Assembly (NCBI RefSeq): GCF_008253865.1
Contig: NZ_CP042331.1
Location: 2,542,001 to 2,606,000, forward strand
Direction: 5' to 3'
Source of the DNA: Bosea sp. F3-2
GTDB taxonomy: Bacteria; Pseudomonadota; Alphaproteobacteria; Rhizobiales; Beijerinckiaceae
Length of the DNA stretch: 64,000 nt
In this document: one piece after another, positions 20,900-28,515 of the stretch
Numbering within the stretch: position 1 is the first letter of the stretch
Layout of the letters: the number at the start of each line of letters is the position of its first letter
The notes under the pieces: model-generated
Database searches by the model: none
What the model saw: the letters and a program-made list of their open reading frames with translations, nothing else
Told to the model about the DNA's origin: nothing
Translations under genes and position numbers: made by a program

Positions 20900-22702
20900 T
20901 CAGGCAGTCAGACGGAGTGGTTCTTTGGTTTCGAGCCCCTTGCGCGGAGCCCGTGCGAAAGTGACGATCTTGGCCAACGGCTCGACGCCCTCAGCGCAGC
21001 CGACCGGCAGCCGGATCGAGACCCGCGTGCCGACGCCGAGCGCGCTCTCGACCGTCATGCGCCCACCATGCAGGCCGACCAGGCCGCGGACGACAGAGAG
21101 GCCGAGGCCGGTGCCCTCATGGTTACGGTCATAGGCGCCCTTGACCTGGAAGAAGGGGTCGCCCAGCCGCGGCAGGTCCGCAGCCGCAATGCCGATGCCG
21201 GTGTCGGAAACGGAGAGGTCGATCATATCGCCATCGCGGACGATGGCCAGTACGACGCGCCCGCCTGCCGGCGTGAACTTGATCGCGTTGGACAGCAGGT
21301 TCAGCACGACCTGCTTCAGCGCACGCCTGTCGCCCTCGATCGCCGGAAGAGCCGGGCCGGCGACACGCTCGAGCGCAACGCCGCCGTTTTGGGCGCGCAG
21401 CGCCATCAGTGTGCAGCAGTCGCGGGCGAGTTCAGCGAGATCGAGCGGGTCGCGCTCGATCGCCATCGCCCCGCTCTCGATCTTCGAGATGTCGAGCAGG
21501 GTGTTGACGACATCGAGCAAATGGTGGCCGGAGGCATGGATGATCCGGGCGTATTCGAGCCGCTTGGCCGCATCGATCCAGCCGTTCTCCTCGGCGCCCA
21601 GCATCTCGGAAAAGCCGATGATGGCGTTCAGCGGCGTCCGCAGCTCGTGACTGACCGTCGCCAGGAACTGCGCCTTGACGTCGTTCGCGCGCAAGGCCTC
21701 GGCATGGCCGCGATCGCGCTCGTCCTCGGCGGCCCGGCGCGCCGTGACGTCGCGCATCACGCAGACCACGGCGGTTCCATCCTTCGCCTCGGCCTCCGCT
21801 GTGCGATAGGCCTGCATTTCCAGCCAGAGCGACACCGGCCGGCGGTTCTCCCCTTCCCGGGGGACGAAGAGCGTGCGGAAGCAGGCCGTGGCGGAACCGC
21901 CACCATGGGCGGCATCGCTCAGCGCCTTCAGGAAGAGCGGACGGTCCGCGACATGGACGCGATCAAGCAGGCCGCGCCCGAGCAGTTCGCGCGGCTCGGC
22001 GCCGGCGAGCGCGCGCGCCGCGGCGTTAGCGAAGACGACCGCGCCGCTGGCGTCATGCCAGGTCACCAGATCGCCGACATGATCGAGAAGGAGCTGTGCC
22101 CGCGTATCCGCCGCGCGGTGCGCGCGTTCCTCGACATCGCGCCGACGCAGGAGGACGGCGGTGGCGACCAGCACCTGCGCCAGGGCCACGATGACGAGCA
22201 TCGACATCGCTTCGCTCGTCCAGACTGCCGGTCCGGCCAGGAAGCCGAGATGTTGCAGGCCGATGACGGCCGCCAAAGCCGCAACAGCCATCCAGCCCGC
22301 CCTCAGGACGAAGTCACGCGAACCAAAAAGGGCCGCCTCGACCGGAACGACGACGAGCCACAGCAGCAACGGCGATGACAGGCCGCCCGTCGCGGCGGCG
22401 AGCGCAACGATGAAGAGCGACAGGGCTGCCGACGAGATCAGATGCGCGATGTCGAGCCGGCCGGTGCGGGAGAGCAGCACGACGGCCAGGACGGGAAGAG
22501 CTGCGGCGACAACCATGACCGCCTCGAAAGCGCCGAGCGCTCCGCGCCAGGCAAGATAGGCTGGGGCGAGACTGAGTACACCACCCCCGACGAGCAGACG
22601 CGACAGAACGAAGCGCTCATGGCGCAAACGCTCAGCCGGGTCCGACCGCACCGATACATGCACCAGTGCCGCCGCCTGTGTCCTCAGTGCTGTGATCACC
22701 AT
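20900..22702 (-). CDS. PAS-domain sensor histidine kinase
   Basis: A 600-residue membrane kinase. About six hydrophobic segments lie in residues 40-190, followed by a PAS domain (LLDHVGDLVTWHDASGAVVFAN) with PAC region (VMRDVTARRAAEDE). The HisKA H box is ATVSHELRTPLNAIIGF near residue 352. The HATPase has N box NLLSNAIKF, G1 DTGIGI, F box DPFFQ and G2 GTGLGLSVV. I chose the ATG at 22702 (MVITALRTQ). No response regulator gene is adjacent. An exact CtrA-box sequence lies 65 bp upstream, so a role in the cell-cycle phosphorelay (PleC/DivJ-like H box) is plausible but unproven. Confidence 0.88.
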   Translation of the reverse strand: MVITALRTQAAALVHVSVRSDPAERLRHERFVLSRLLVGGGVLSLAPAYLAWRGALGAFEAVMVVAAALPVLAVVLLSRTGRLDIAHLISSAALSLFIVALAAATGGLSSPLLLWLVVVPVEAALFGSRDFVLRAGWMAVAALAAVIGLQHLGFLAGPAVWTSEAMSMLVIVALAQVLVATAVLLRRRDVEERAHRAADTRAQLLLDHVGDLVTWHDASGAVVFANAAARALAGAEPRELLGRGLLDRVHVADRPLFLKALSDAAHGGGSATACFRTLFVPREGENRRPVSLWLEMQAYRTAEAEAKDGTAVVCVMRDVTARRAAEDERDRGHAEALRANDVKAQFLATVSHELRTPLNAIIGFSEMLGAEENGWIDAAKRLEYARIIHASGHHLLDVVNTLLDISKIESGAMAIERDPLDLAELARDCCTLMALRAQNGGVALERVAGPALPAIEGDRRALKQVVLNLLSNAIKFTPAGGRVVLAIVRDGDMIDLSVSDTGIGIAAADLPRLGDPFFQVKGAYDRNHEGTGLGLSVVRGLVGLHGGRMTVESALGVGTRVSIRLPVGCAEGVEPLAKIVTFARAPRKGLETKEPLRLTA

Positions 22703-22766
22703 ACGGAACGCAACGCCTAAACTCTGCGGACCACCCGTCCGCGCCACGCATCTCGCCACGAGCGGT

Positions 22767-22781
22767 TTAAGCGGGACTTAA
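22767..22781. promoter_or_regulatory. CtrA-binding-site candidate, exact match
   Basis: TTAAGCGGGACTTAA is an exact TTAA-N7-TTAA, located 65 bp upstream of the PAS kinase start. It lies in the 314-bp gap between the kinase (minus) and the small protein at 23017 (plus). The remainder of the gap is AT-richer than average but otherwise unassigned. Confidence 0.6.
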
Positions 22782-23016
22782 GGCGCAGAGTCCGGCAACC
22801 TCTCCCCGAAGCAGAAAACTAAAATTATCCGATACTTTTCATGACTTTAACCGAAAATCGCGTGTTTCGGCGACGACACTCGATGTTCGCAGCAGGGTGA
22901 ATGGAACCTGAAGATCGTCCGTGGCATTCGACTCGCATTTGAGCATTCGGAATGACGCGATTTTTCCGGATCGATGCCTAGTCTCACTTGTCCGGTGCCG
23001 AAGGAAGGTATCGGCA

Positions 23017-23295
23017 ATGGAGATCGAGATGGCTCACTTCCTGCGCAAGGTCGCGATCATCGGGCTGATTGCGGTGAACTCTCCGGTTCACGGCAACAAG
23101 CCTGCCGAGACGACGCTGCCGCAGACCGTTCGTCACGCCGTCGAGACCGCCCAGGCGAGCGCGCGCAACGCCGCCGGCAGCCTCACAGCCGCGCGCGAAG
23201 CGGCGGAGATCCTCGCCGGGCTCGATCCTGCGATGCGCGAGCGCATCCTGAATACGGCGATGACGACCGCGACGGCGAAGCCAACGACGCGCTAG
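23017..23295 (+). CDS. Small, probably exported hypothetical protein
   Basis: A 92-residue protein (MEIEMAHFLRKVAIIGLIAV) with an N-terminal hydrophobic segment that could be a signal peptide; an alternative start at 23029 (MAHFLRKV) is equally good. The rest is helical and Ala-rich, with an LDPAMRERIL segment. No known domain was recognised. The AAGG-type ribosome-binding sequence upstream and the compositional bias support coding. Confidence 0.5.
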   Translation: MEIEMAHFLRKVAIIGLIAVNSPVHGNKPAETTLPQTVRHAVETAQASARNAAGSLTAAREAAEILAGLDPAMRERILNTAMTTATAKPTTR

Positions 23296-23303
23296 AACAT
23301 TTT

Positions 23304-23475
23304 TTGATCAGGTTGAACCGTCATCGCGAGCCCCCGGGTCTTGCCTTCGGCAAGCCCGAGGACAGGCTCTGCGAAGCAATCCAGGGGGGACGTAGAGCTC
23401 GACGGCCCCTGGATTGCTTCGTCGCTGACGCTCCTCGCAATGACGGCTGCTGCGATCCAACCTGATCGGAAAAAA
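23304..23475. repeat. Hairpin repeat, family C, copy 2 (with insertion)
   Basis: Same architecture as 16429-16567: TGATCAGGTTGAACCGTCAT...GCGAAGCAATCCAGGGGG and ...CCCTGGATTGCTTCGTCG...CTCGCAATGACGG...CAACCTGATCGG. The left arm carries an extra block with a CTTGCCTTCGGCAAG hairpin. It lies downstream of the small plus-strand gene and upstream of sufE. Confidence 0.88.
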
Positions 23476-23587
23476 CACGCTAACACGGCACAAAGAGACT
23501 GGGCTTTGCGTGCTTGACGCAGAATGCCCCTCGCGAGAAGAGGTCGCACCCCCTATCTGAAGGGGGGTAATCGCAGCCAGGCAGGAC

Positions 23588-24016
23588 ATGACAGCACGCC
23601 TCGACGATATCGTCGCCAATTTCGAGCTGCTCGACGAGTGGGATGACCGCTATCGCTACCTGATCGAGCTGGGCAAGAGCCTCGAACCTCTATCCGAAGC
23701 CGCGCACAACGACGTCAACAAGGTGCGCGGCTGCGCAAGTCAGGTTTGGCTTGAAGCGCGGCGCGAAGGCGGGCCCGGTCCGCAGACACAGCTGCATTTC
23801 CTCGGCGACAGCGACGCCCATATCGTGCGCGGACTGGTCGCATTGGCACTGGCCATCTTCTCCGGGCGGCCAGCCTCCGAAATTCTCGCAACCGATGCCT
23901 TCACCATCTATGAGCGGCTCGGGCTTGCCGCCCACCTCACGCCGCAGCGCTCGAACGGTGTGCGCGCGATGATCGAACGGATCAAAAGCGACGCTCGCGC
24001 CACCGCGGAAACCTGA
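23588..24016 (+). CDS. sufE: SufE-family cysteine desulfurase activator
   Basis: A 142-residue protein matching SufE. The conserved sulfur-acceptor cysteine is Cys49 in KVRGCASQVW, followed by the family's LHFLGDSDAHIVRGL and LGLAAHLTPQRSNGV segments. SufE accepts sulfur from SufS and promotes Fe-S cluster assembly; stand-alone SufE genes away from the suf operon are common in Rhizobiales. The length is normal. It converges on the DUF6456 gene with only 6 bp between stops. Confidence 0.93.
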   Translation: MTARLDDIVANFELLDEWDDRYRYLIELGKSLEPLSEAAHNDVNKVRGCASQVWLEARREGGPGPQTQLHFLGDSDAHIVRGLVALALAIFSGRPASEILATDAFTIYERLGLAAHLTPQRSNGVRAMIERIKSDARATAET

Positions 24017-24022
24017 GCCGCA

Positions 24023-24820
24023 TCATTCGGCCGCCGCCGGAAGGAGCGCGGGACGCGCGTCCCGCGCCTGCCAGCTTCGGAGACCAGTCGGTCGCGCTGG
24101 GCGATCCAGGCCGTAATGTGTCGCGAGCGTCGCCAACGCGATGCGGAGCACGACCTTGGCCGAGCGCGCCGGCCAGCGGCGCTCCTTCTCGACGAGGTCG
24201 AGTCCCTTGAGGAAGCCGCAGACGTCGATGACGAGCCCCGACAGCTCCGGCCCCAGCTTGTCGCAAGCAAGCCTGACGCGCTGCCGGGCTGCGAGCGAGG
24301 TATCGGATGCTCCCGCCACGTCGCGGGGCCCTGGGCCGCACTGTTCAGGCGTGAAGGCAGCGTCCCAGTTCATCGTCGTGCGAGGCAGCATCTGGGCCAG
24401 GGTGATATCGGCCCGGAACCGTTCGCCGGCCGCGAATTCCTCGTCACTGATTTGCGGCCTTCCGTCTTTTCCGGCCCGCCGATAGAGCCAGAGCAACGGA
24501 CTCTCGCGCTCATCGAATTCGGGCTGCGGCGGATCGCCCGTCCCCGACCGTGCTTCTTCCGTCGACGGGAGAGCCGCCGCTCCCCCGCAGAGAGCGAGCC
24601 GCGCCGTCTTTCCCGCTCCGCTCCATGCGACCTCCCCATCGGCAATCAGCACGGTCACCGTTTCGGCCGAGACGTAGCCCGCACCGAGGCTGGCGCCTCG
24701 TGCCTCCCGATAGAGCGCGATGCGGCCACATCCCAGTGGCGAGGCAATGGCATAGCACCCGGGCTGTGCGAGGTGCCGCAGCAGGCGATGCCGTTCGTTG
24801 CGATCCTGTCCGGCCGTCAT
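24023..24820 (-). CDS. DUF6456 domain protein
   Basis: A 265-residue cytoplasmic protein read from the ATG at 24820 (MTAGQDRNERHRLLRHL). The C-terminal two-thirds (ERFRADITLAQMLPRTTMNWD, RLACDKLGPELSGLVIDVCGFLKGLDLVEKERRWP and KVVLRIALATLATHYG) match DUF6456, an alphaproteobacterial family possibly distantly related to phage DNA-packaging or regulatory HTH proteins. No function is established. Its start overlaps the stop of the DnaA-domain gene as TGATG, so the two are translationally coupled. Confidence 0.78.
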   Translation of the reverse strand: MTAGQDRNERHRLLRHLAQPGCYAIASPLGCGRIALYREARGASLGAGYVSAETVTVLIADGEVAWSGAGKTARLALCGGAAALPSTEEARSGTGDPPQPEFDERESPLLWLYRRAGKDGRPQISDEEFAAGERFRADITLAQMLPRTTMNWDAAFTPEQCGPGPRDVAGASDTSLAARQRVRLACDKLGPELSGLVIDVCGFLKGLDLVEKERRWPARSAKVVLRIALATLATHYGLDRPARPTGLRSWQARDARPALLPAAAE

Positions 24821-25284
24821 CAGCGCGCCTCCCCTGCCCGGCACGCTCGATCGCCGCGCGTCCTATCGGACGCGAAGTGGCGATCTATCCCTTTGTTTAA
24901 GCATCGGATTTCTCCGAAAAGTGGATTCCACTTTTCGGTCCGATGCTCCAACCTGTTCATCAAGGCGAGAAGCGCTGCTTCGAGTGCGTTGAGCCCGCAT
25001 TCGAGACGCAGGTCGTCGCGACGATCCTCGACCAGAGCGCAGGCATGCCGGACCGTCGTCCGGTCGCGGCCGAAACATGTGCCCACGCGCGTCAGGCTGA
25101 GACCAAAGGTGACGTGGGCGAGATACATCGCCACCTGCCGCGCCAGGGCCACTTGCTGACGGCCACGTGTCGCGCCGCGCAACGCTGCGAGAGGAACGCT
25201 GGTCATTCCGGCTACCGCGGCTTCGGCCAGCCGCGCCCCTGCTGCGGCGCGCAGCGAGGTCTCACTTTCAGCATGGTTGTTCAT
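24820..25284 (-). CDS. DnaA domain IV-like helix-turn-helix protein with repeat-derived C-terminus
   Basis: A 154-residue protein. The middle (residues ~44-90: RQQVALARQVAMYLAHVTFG, then LTRVGTCFGRDRTTVRHAC) resembles the DnaA C-terminal DNA-binding domain, including the DRTTVRHA signature. It lacks the AAA+ ATPase, so it is probably a DNA-binding regulator. After ALLALMNRLE the reading frame passes through a 46-bp palindromic repeat (24901-24946) encoding HRTEKWNPLFGEIRCLNKG, then runs on to the stop. The C-terminal ~45 residues therefore look repeat-derived. It is coupled to the DUF6456 gene. Confidence 0.75.
   Translation of the reverse strand: MNNHAESETSLRAAAGARLAEAAVAGMTSVPLAALRGATRGRQQVALARQVAMYLAHVTFGLSLTRVGTCFGRDRTTVRHACALVEDRRDDLRLECGLNALEAALLALMNRLEHRTEKWNPLFGEIRCLNKGIDRHFASDRTRGDRACRAGEAR
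24901..24946. repeat. Palindromic repeat, family D, copy 2 (inside a coding sequence)
   Basis: GCATCGG...CCGATGC boundaries as at 662-707. The core 24914-24938 is a perfect 12+1+12 palindrome with arm CCGAAAAGTGGA. It lies within the reading frame of the DnaA-domain gene and does not introduce a stop. Confidence 0.85.
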
Positions 25285-25349
25285 GATATGTTCCTAGTTT
25301 CAGTCAACGCTTTCCGCCAGCGGTCTATCACTGAAATAGGATTATAATC
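25285..25349. promoter_or_regulatory. Dyad-rich promoter region of the DnaA-domain gene
   Basis: Immediately upstream of the gene are an inverted repeat TTTCAGT (25298-25304)/ACTGAAA (25330-25336) and a perfect AT-rich palindrome GATTATAATC (25340-25349). These are possible operator and promoter elements; assignment is tentative. Confidence 0.35.
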
Positions 25350-25403
25350 TTATAAACGGGCTGGCAACCCTTAGCGCTACGCTATCCCCGGCTCCTGCCA
25401 CGG

Positions 25404-25435
25404 GCTGACAGGTATGAAAGCTGACAGATATGAAA
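25404..25435. repeat. Tandem 16-bp direct repeat
   Basis: GCTGACAGGTATGAAA at 25404-25419 is followed directly by GCTGACAGATATGAAA at 25420-25435 (one mismatch). It lies just beyond the mucR terminator stem. Confidence 0.7.
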
Positions 25436-25458
25436 AAAGCCGCCGGGCGACCGGCGGC
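25431..25458 (-). terminator. Intrinsic terminator of mucR
   Basis: On the minus strand an eight-base-pair stem GCCGCCGG/CCGGCGGC with a four-base loop is followed by TTTTTTC. It begins about 36 bases after the mucR stop. Confidence 0.85.
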
Positions 25459-25493
25459 TTCCTCTTTGCCAAATCGGCTGGCCGGATCGGGGC

Positions 25494-25910
25494 TCAGCGG
25501 CGCTTCCGGCGCTGCTGACCGAGACCCATCTTCTTCGCGAGCTGCGAGCGTGCCTCGGCATAGTTCGGCGCAACCATCGGATAGTCCGGCGGCAGGCCCC
25601 ACTTCTCGCGATACTGCTCCGGCGACATGTTGTACTGCGTGCGCAGATGCCGCTTCAGCGACTTGAACTTCTTCCCGTCCTCAAGGCAGATCAGGTAATC
25701 GGCCGTGATCGACTTCTTCACCGGAATAGCCGGCTTCGGTGCCTCAACCTGAACAACCGGGGCGGCTCCACCGATGACGCGATTCAACGCCGAGTGAACT
25801 TCGCTGATCAGAGCAGGCAGTTCGGATGCGGGCACGGAATTGTTCGAAACATAAGCGGAGACGATATCCGCTGTCAGCTCGATGAAATCCGACCCCTCGT
25901 TTTCGGTCAT
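25494..25910 (-). CDS. mucR: MucR/Ros-family transcriptional regulator
   Basis: A 138-residue regulator. An N-terminal oligomerisation region (ELTADIVSAYVSNN) is followed by a C-terminal Ros/MucR DNA-binding domain: YLICLEDGKKFKSLKRHLRT then SPEQYREKWGLP and YPMVAPNYAEARS. MucR binds AT-rich, degenerate sites and controls exopolysaccharide, motility and cell-cycle genes. The zinc set is incomplete: Cys75 and His88 are present, but the second Cys is Asp78 and the second His position is Gln/Tyr, as in MucR-like proteins that fold with altered or no zinc binding. The upstream gap is AT-rich, consistent with the autoregulation known for the family. Confidence 0.93.
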   Translation of the reverse strand: MTENEGSDFIELTADIVSAYVSNNSVPASELPALISEVHSALNRVIGGAAPVVQVEAPKPAIPVKKSITADYLICLEDGKKFKSLKRHLRTQYNMSPEQYREKWGLPPDYPMVAPNYAEARSQLAKKMGLGQQRRKRR

Positions 25911-26241
25911 GGCGATGTCACTCCTTATCGTTCTTGGCAGCGGTTTTCTGAGGATCGCCCGTTTTGCTCTGCCTGATTTCTGACCAAACTTTGCGATAGC
26001 GGATCAAGCACTACCGCGTTCAGAATCGGACAACGCGGACTGATCAAGGTAAGCGTTTAGTCCATGCCGATTATTCATGCAAGAGAACAATTGCCAACAA
26101 TTGAAATTCTGGAAAGCTCTATAATTCAACCCCCGCGCGAGTGCTTTTCATTGCACCGCAAAATCAATCGCACGATTCCGCAGGCATCTTGCCAGCGTGC
26201 GCGCCACTCTCTACCTGTCGCGGCCCCATCGGAGAATTCCC
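25911..26241. other. AT-rich divergent intergenic region of mucR and the S9 peptidase
   Basis: About 330 bp without a gene. The segment 26040-26130 is markedly AT-rich for this genome and contains ACAATTG twice (GAACAATTGCCAACAATTGA). Such stretches are typical MucR targets, so an autoregulatory site is likely, but no exact operator can be assigned. Confidence 0.45.
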
Positions 26242-28413
26242 ATGCGCTCGGATCAGCATCGTCAGGTTCGCGGCACGCCGCCATCTCGCCGCGGTGGCTG
26301 GCCGAAGGCGCCAAGGGCCGAGATCAGGACAAAGGAGACCGTCGTCCATGGCGTCGTACTGCGCGACGACTATGATTGGTTGCGGGCGGCGAACTGGAAA
26401 GACGTCCTGCGGAACCCCGATGCATTGCCGGAAGACATCCGCAACTACGTCGAAGCAGAAAACGCTTACTGCAAGACGCTGATGGCGCCGACACGCACGC
26501 TGCAGCGCGCGCTCGTCAAGGAAATGCGCGGGCGGATCAAGGAGGATGATTCCAGCGTACCGCAGCCAGACGGGCCATTCCTTTACTATTCACGCTATCG
26601 CAAGGGAGCGGAGCATCCTCTGATCTGCCGGCGCCCGCGCGGACTGATGGGTCGCCGGATGACGACGCGCGAGCAGATCATGCTCGACGCCGACGCCTTG
26701 TCCGAAGGGAAGGACTTCTTCGACCTTGGCGACACCGCGCACAGCCCCGACCACAAGCTGCTTGCCTGGAGCGCGGACGAAGCCGGCTCGGAACTGCATA
26801 CGATCCGCATCCGTGACTTGGAGAGCGGCGCGGATCTGCCGGACCAGGTCAAGGATACGACCGGCGATATCGTCTGGGCGAATGATTCGCGCTCGTTCTT
26901 CTATGTCGCACTCGATGCCGACCATCGTCCGTCGCGGGTGCTGCGCCATCGCCTGGGCACGCCTGACAGCGCCGATGAATTGCTGCACGACGAAGCGGAT
27001 GCCGGCATGTTCGTCGATATCGACCGGACACAGTCGAGCCGGTTCCTGCTCATCACGATCAGCGATCACGAGACATCCGAGACACGCGTGGTCGATCTCG
27101 ACGCCGCCGATGCCAAGCCTGTCCTGATCGCGCCGCGCCTCGTCGGACGGCAATACGCGCTGGAGCATCACGGCAAGGACTTCCTGATCCTGACCAATGC
27201 CGCCGACGCCGAAGACTTCAAGATCGTCAGCGTGCCCATGTCAGAGCCCGCGCCCGAGAACTGGCGTGATCTGGTGCCACATAAGCCGGGGCGGCTGATC
27301 CTCAGCCATGCCTGCCTGAAGGGGCGGCTGATCCGGCTGGAGCGCGAAGACGGGCTGCCCCGCATCATCATCCGCGATCTCGCCAGCGGAGCAGAGAGCA
27401 GCATCGCCTTCGAGGAAGAGGCCTATGGTCTCGGCATGGATCCTGGCTACGAATTCGACACGGATACGCTGCGGTTCATCTACGCGTCGATGGCGCGGCC
27501 GGCCGAAACCTACGACTACAACCTCGCCACCGGCGAGCGAACCTTGCTGAAGCGGCAGGAGATCCCTTCTGGCCACGACCCCGCCGCCTACAAGGTGCGC
27601 CGCATCTTCGCGACGGCGAATGACGGCGCGCGCGTGCCGATCTCGATCCTGCACCGCGTCGACACGCCGCTCGACGGCTCGGCGCCATGCCTGCTCTACG
27701 GCTACGGATCGTATGGCTCGGCAATGTCGGCCTCGTTCCGGACGCGGCCGCTCAGCCTGGTCGATCGCGGCTTCGTCTACGCGATCGCCCATGTCCGCGG
27801 CGGCACCGACAAGGGTTGGCGCTGGTATCTCGATGGCAAACGCGAGAACAAGCGCAACACCTTCACCGACTTCATCGCCGCGGCCAAGACACTGGCCGAT
27901 GCCGGCTTCACCAGCCGCAGCCGCATCGTCGCCGAAGGCGGCAGCGCCGGCGGTATGCTGATGGGCGCGATCGCCAACATGGCGCCGGAGCTCTTCGCCG
28001 GTATCGTCGCAGAGGTGCCCTTCGTCGACGTGCTCAACACGATCCTGGACGACACCCTGCCGCTGACGCCGCCGGAATGGCCGGAATGGGGCGATCCGAT
28101 CCGCGATGTGAAAGCATTCGAGACGATCCGCAGCTATTCGCCCTACGACAACGTCGCGGCTCAGAACTACCCGCCGATCCTCGCCATGGGCGGGTTGACC
28201 GATCCGCGCGTGACCTATTGGGAACCGGCGAAATGGGTGGCGAGGCTGCGCGCCACGATGACCGGCGGCGGGCCGATCATGCTTCACACCAATATGGAAG
28301 CGGGCCATGGCGGCGCCGCCGGCCGCTTCGACTCCCTGAAGGAGACGGCGCTGGCCTATGCCTTCGCGATCCAGACGGTTGGCGAAGGCTGGCCGGACGC
28401 CGGCGGCGTCTAG
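26242..28413 (+). CDS. S9A prolyl oligopeptidase/oligopeptidase B family peptidase
   Basis: A 723-residue serine peptidase. The N-terminal beta-propeller (DDYDWLRAANW, YYSRYRKGAEHPL, FYVALDADHRPSRVLRH) is followed by an alpha/beta-hydrolase domain with the nucleophile motif GGSAGGMLMG and the catalytic His in EAGHGGAAGRFD. Active-site-adjacent AHVRGGTDKGWRWYLDGK is typical of oligopeptidase B/prolyl oligopeptidase. No signal peptide is visible, so it is probably cytoplasmic, cleaving short peptides after basic residues or proline; the specificity is not determinable by eye. The ATG at 26242 was chosen because upstream codons overlap the AT-rich promoter region. Its stop abuts a family B repeat. 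Confidence 0.88.
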   Translation: MRSDQHRQVRGTPPSRRGGWPKAPRAEIRTKETVVHGVVLRDDYDWLRAANWKDVLRNPDALPEDIRNYVEAENAYCKTLMAPTRTLQRALVKEMRGRIKEDDSSVPQPDGPFLYYSRYRKGAEHPLICRRPRGLMGRRMTTREQIMLDADALSEGKDFFDLGDTAHSPDHKLLAWSADEAGSELHTIRIRDLESGADLPDQVKDTTGDIVWANDSRSFFYVALDADHRPSRVLRHRLGTPDSADELLHDEADAGMFVDIDRTQSSRFLLITISDHETSETRVVDLDAADAKPVLIAPRLVGRQYALEHHGKDFLILTNAADAEDFKIVSVPMSEPAPENWRDLVPHKPGRLILSHACLKGRLIRLEREDGLPRIIIRDLASGAESSIAFEEEAYGLGMDPGYEFDTDTLRFIYASMARPAETYDYNLATGERTLLKRQEIPSGHDPAAYKVRRIFATANDGARVPISILHRVDTPLDGSAPCLLYGYGSYGSAMSASFRTRPLSLVDRGFVYAIAHVRGGTDKGWRWYLDGKRENKRNTFTDFIAAAKTLADAGFTSRSRIVAEGGSAGGMLMGAIANMAPELFAGIVAEVPFVDVLNTILDDTLPLTPPEWPEWGDPIRDVKAFETIRSYSPYDNVAAQNYPPILAMGGLTDPRVTYWEPAKWVARLRATMTGGGPIMLHTNMEAGHGGAAGRFDSLKETALAYAFAIQTVGEGWPDAGGV

Positions 28414-28514
28414 AGCATTTTCGAGCGAAGTGGATACCGGTTCGCGTGAAGAGAATGCGGCAAAGCAAAGGCTTGGAGCATTTCCGCGTTTCGGAGAAAC
28501 ACGGAAATGCTCCA
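28412..28514. repeat. Palindromic repeat, family B, copy 1
   Basis: AGAGCATTTTCGAGCGAAGT, then ACCGGTTCGCGTGAAG, and a second hairpin GGAGCATTTCCGCG...GGAAATGCTCC. It starts within the TAG stop of the peptidase gene and ends just before the stop of the convergent membrane protein gene. Copies are at 33541 and, reverse-oriented and shorter, at 52491. Confidence 0.9.
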
Positions 28515-28515
28515 A

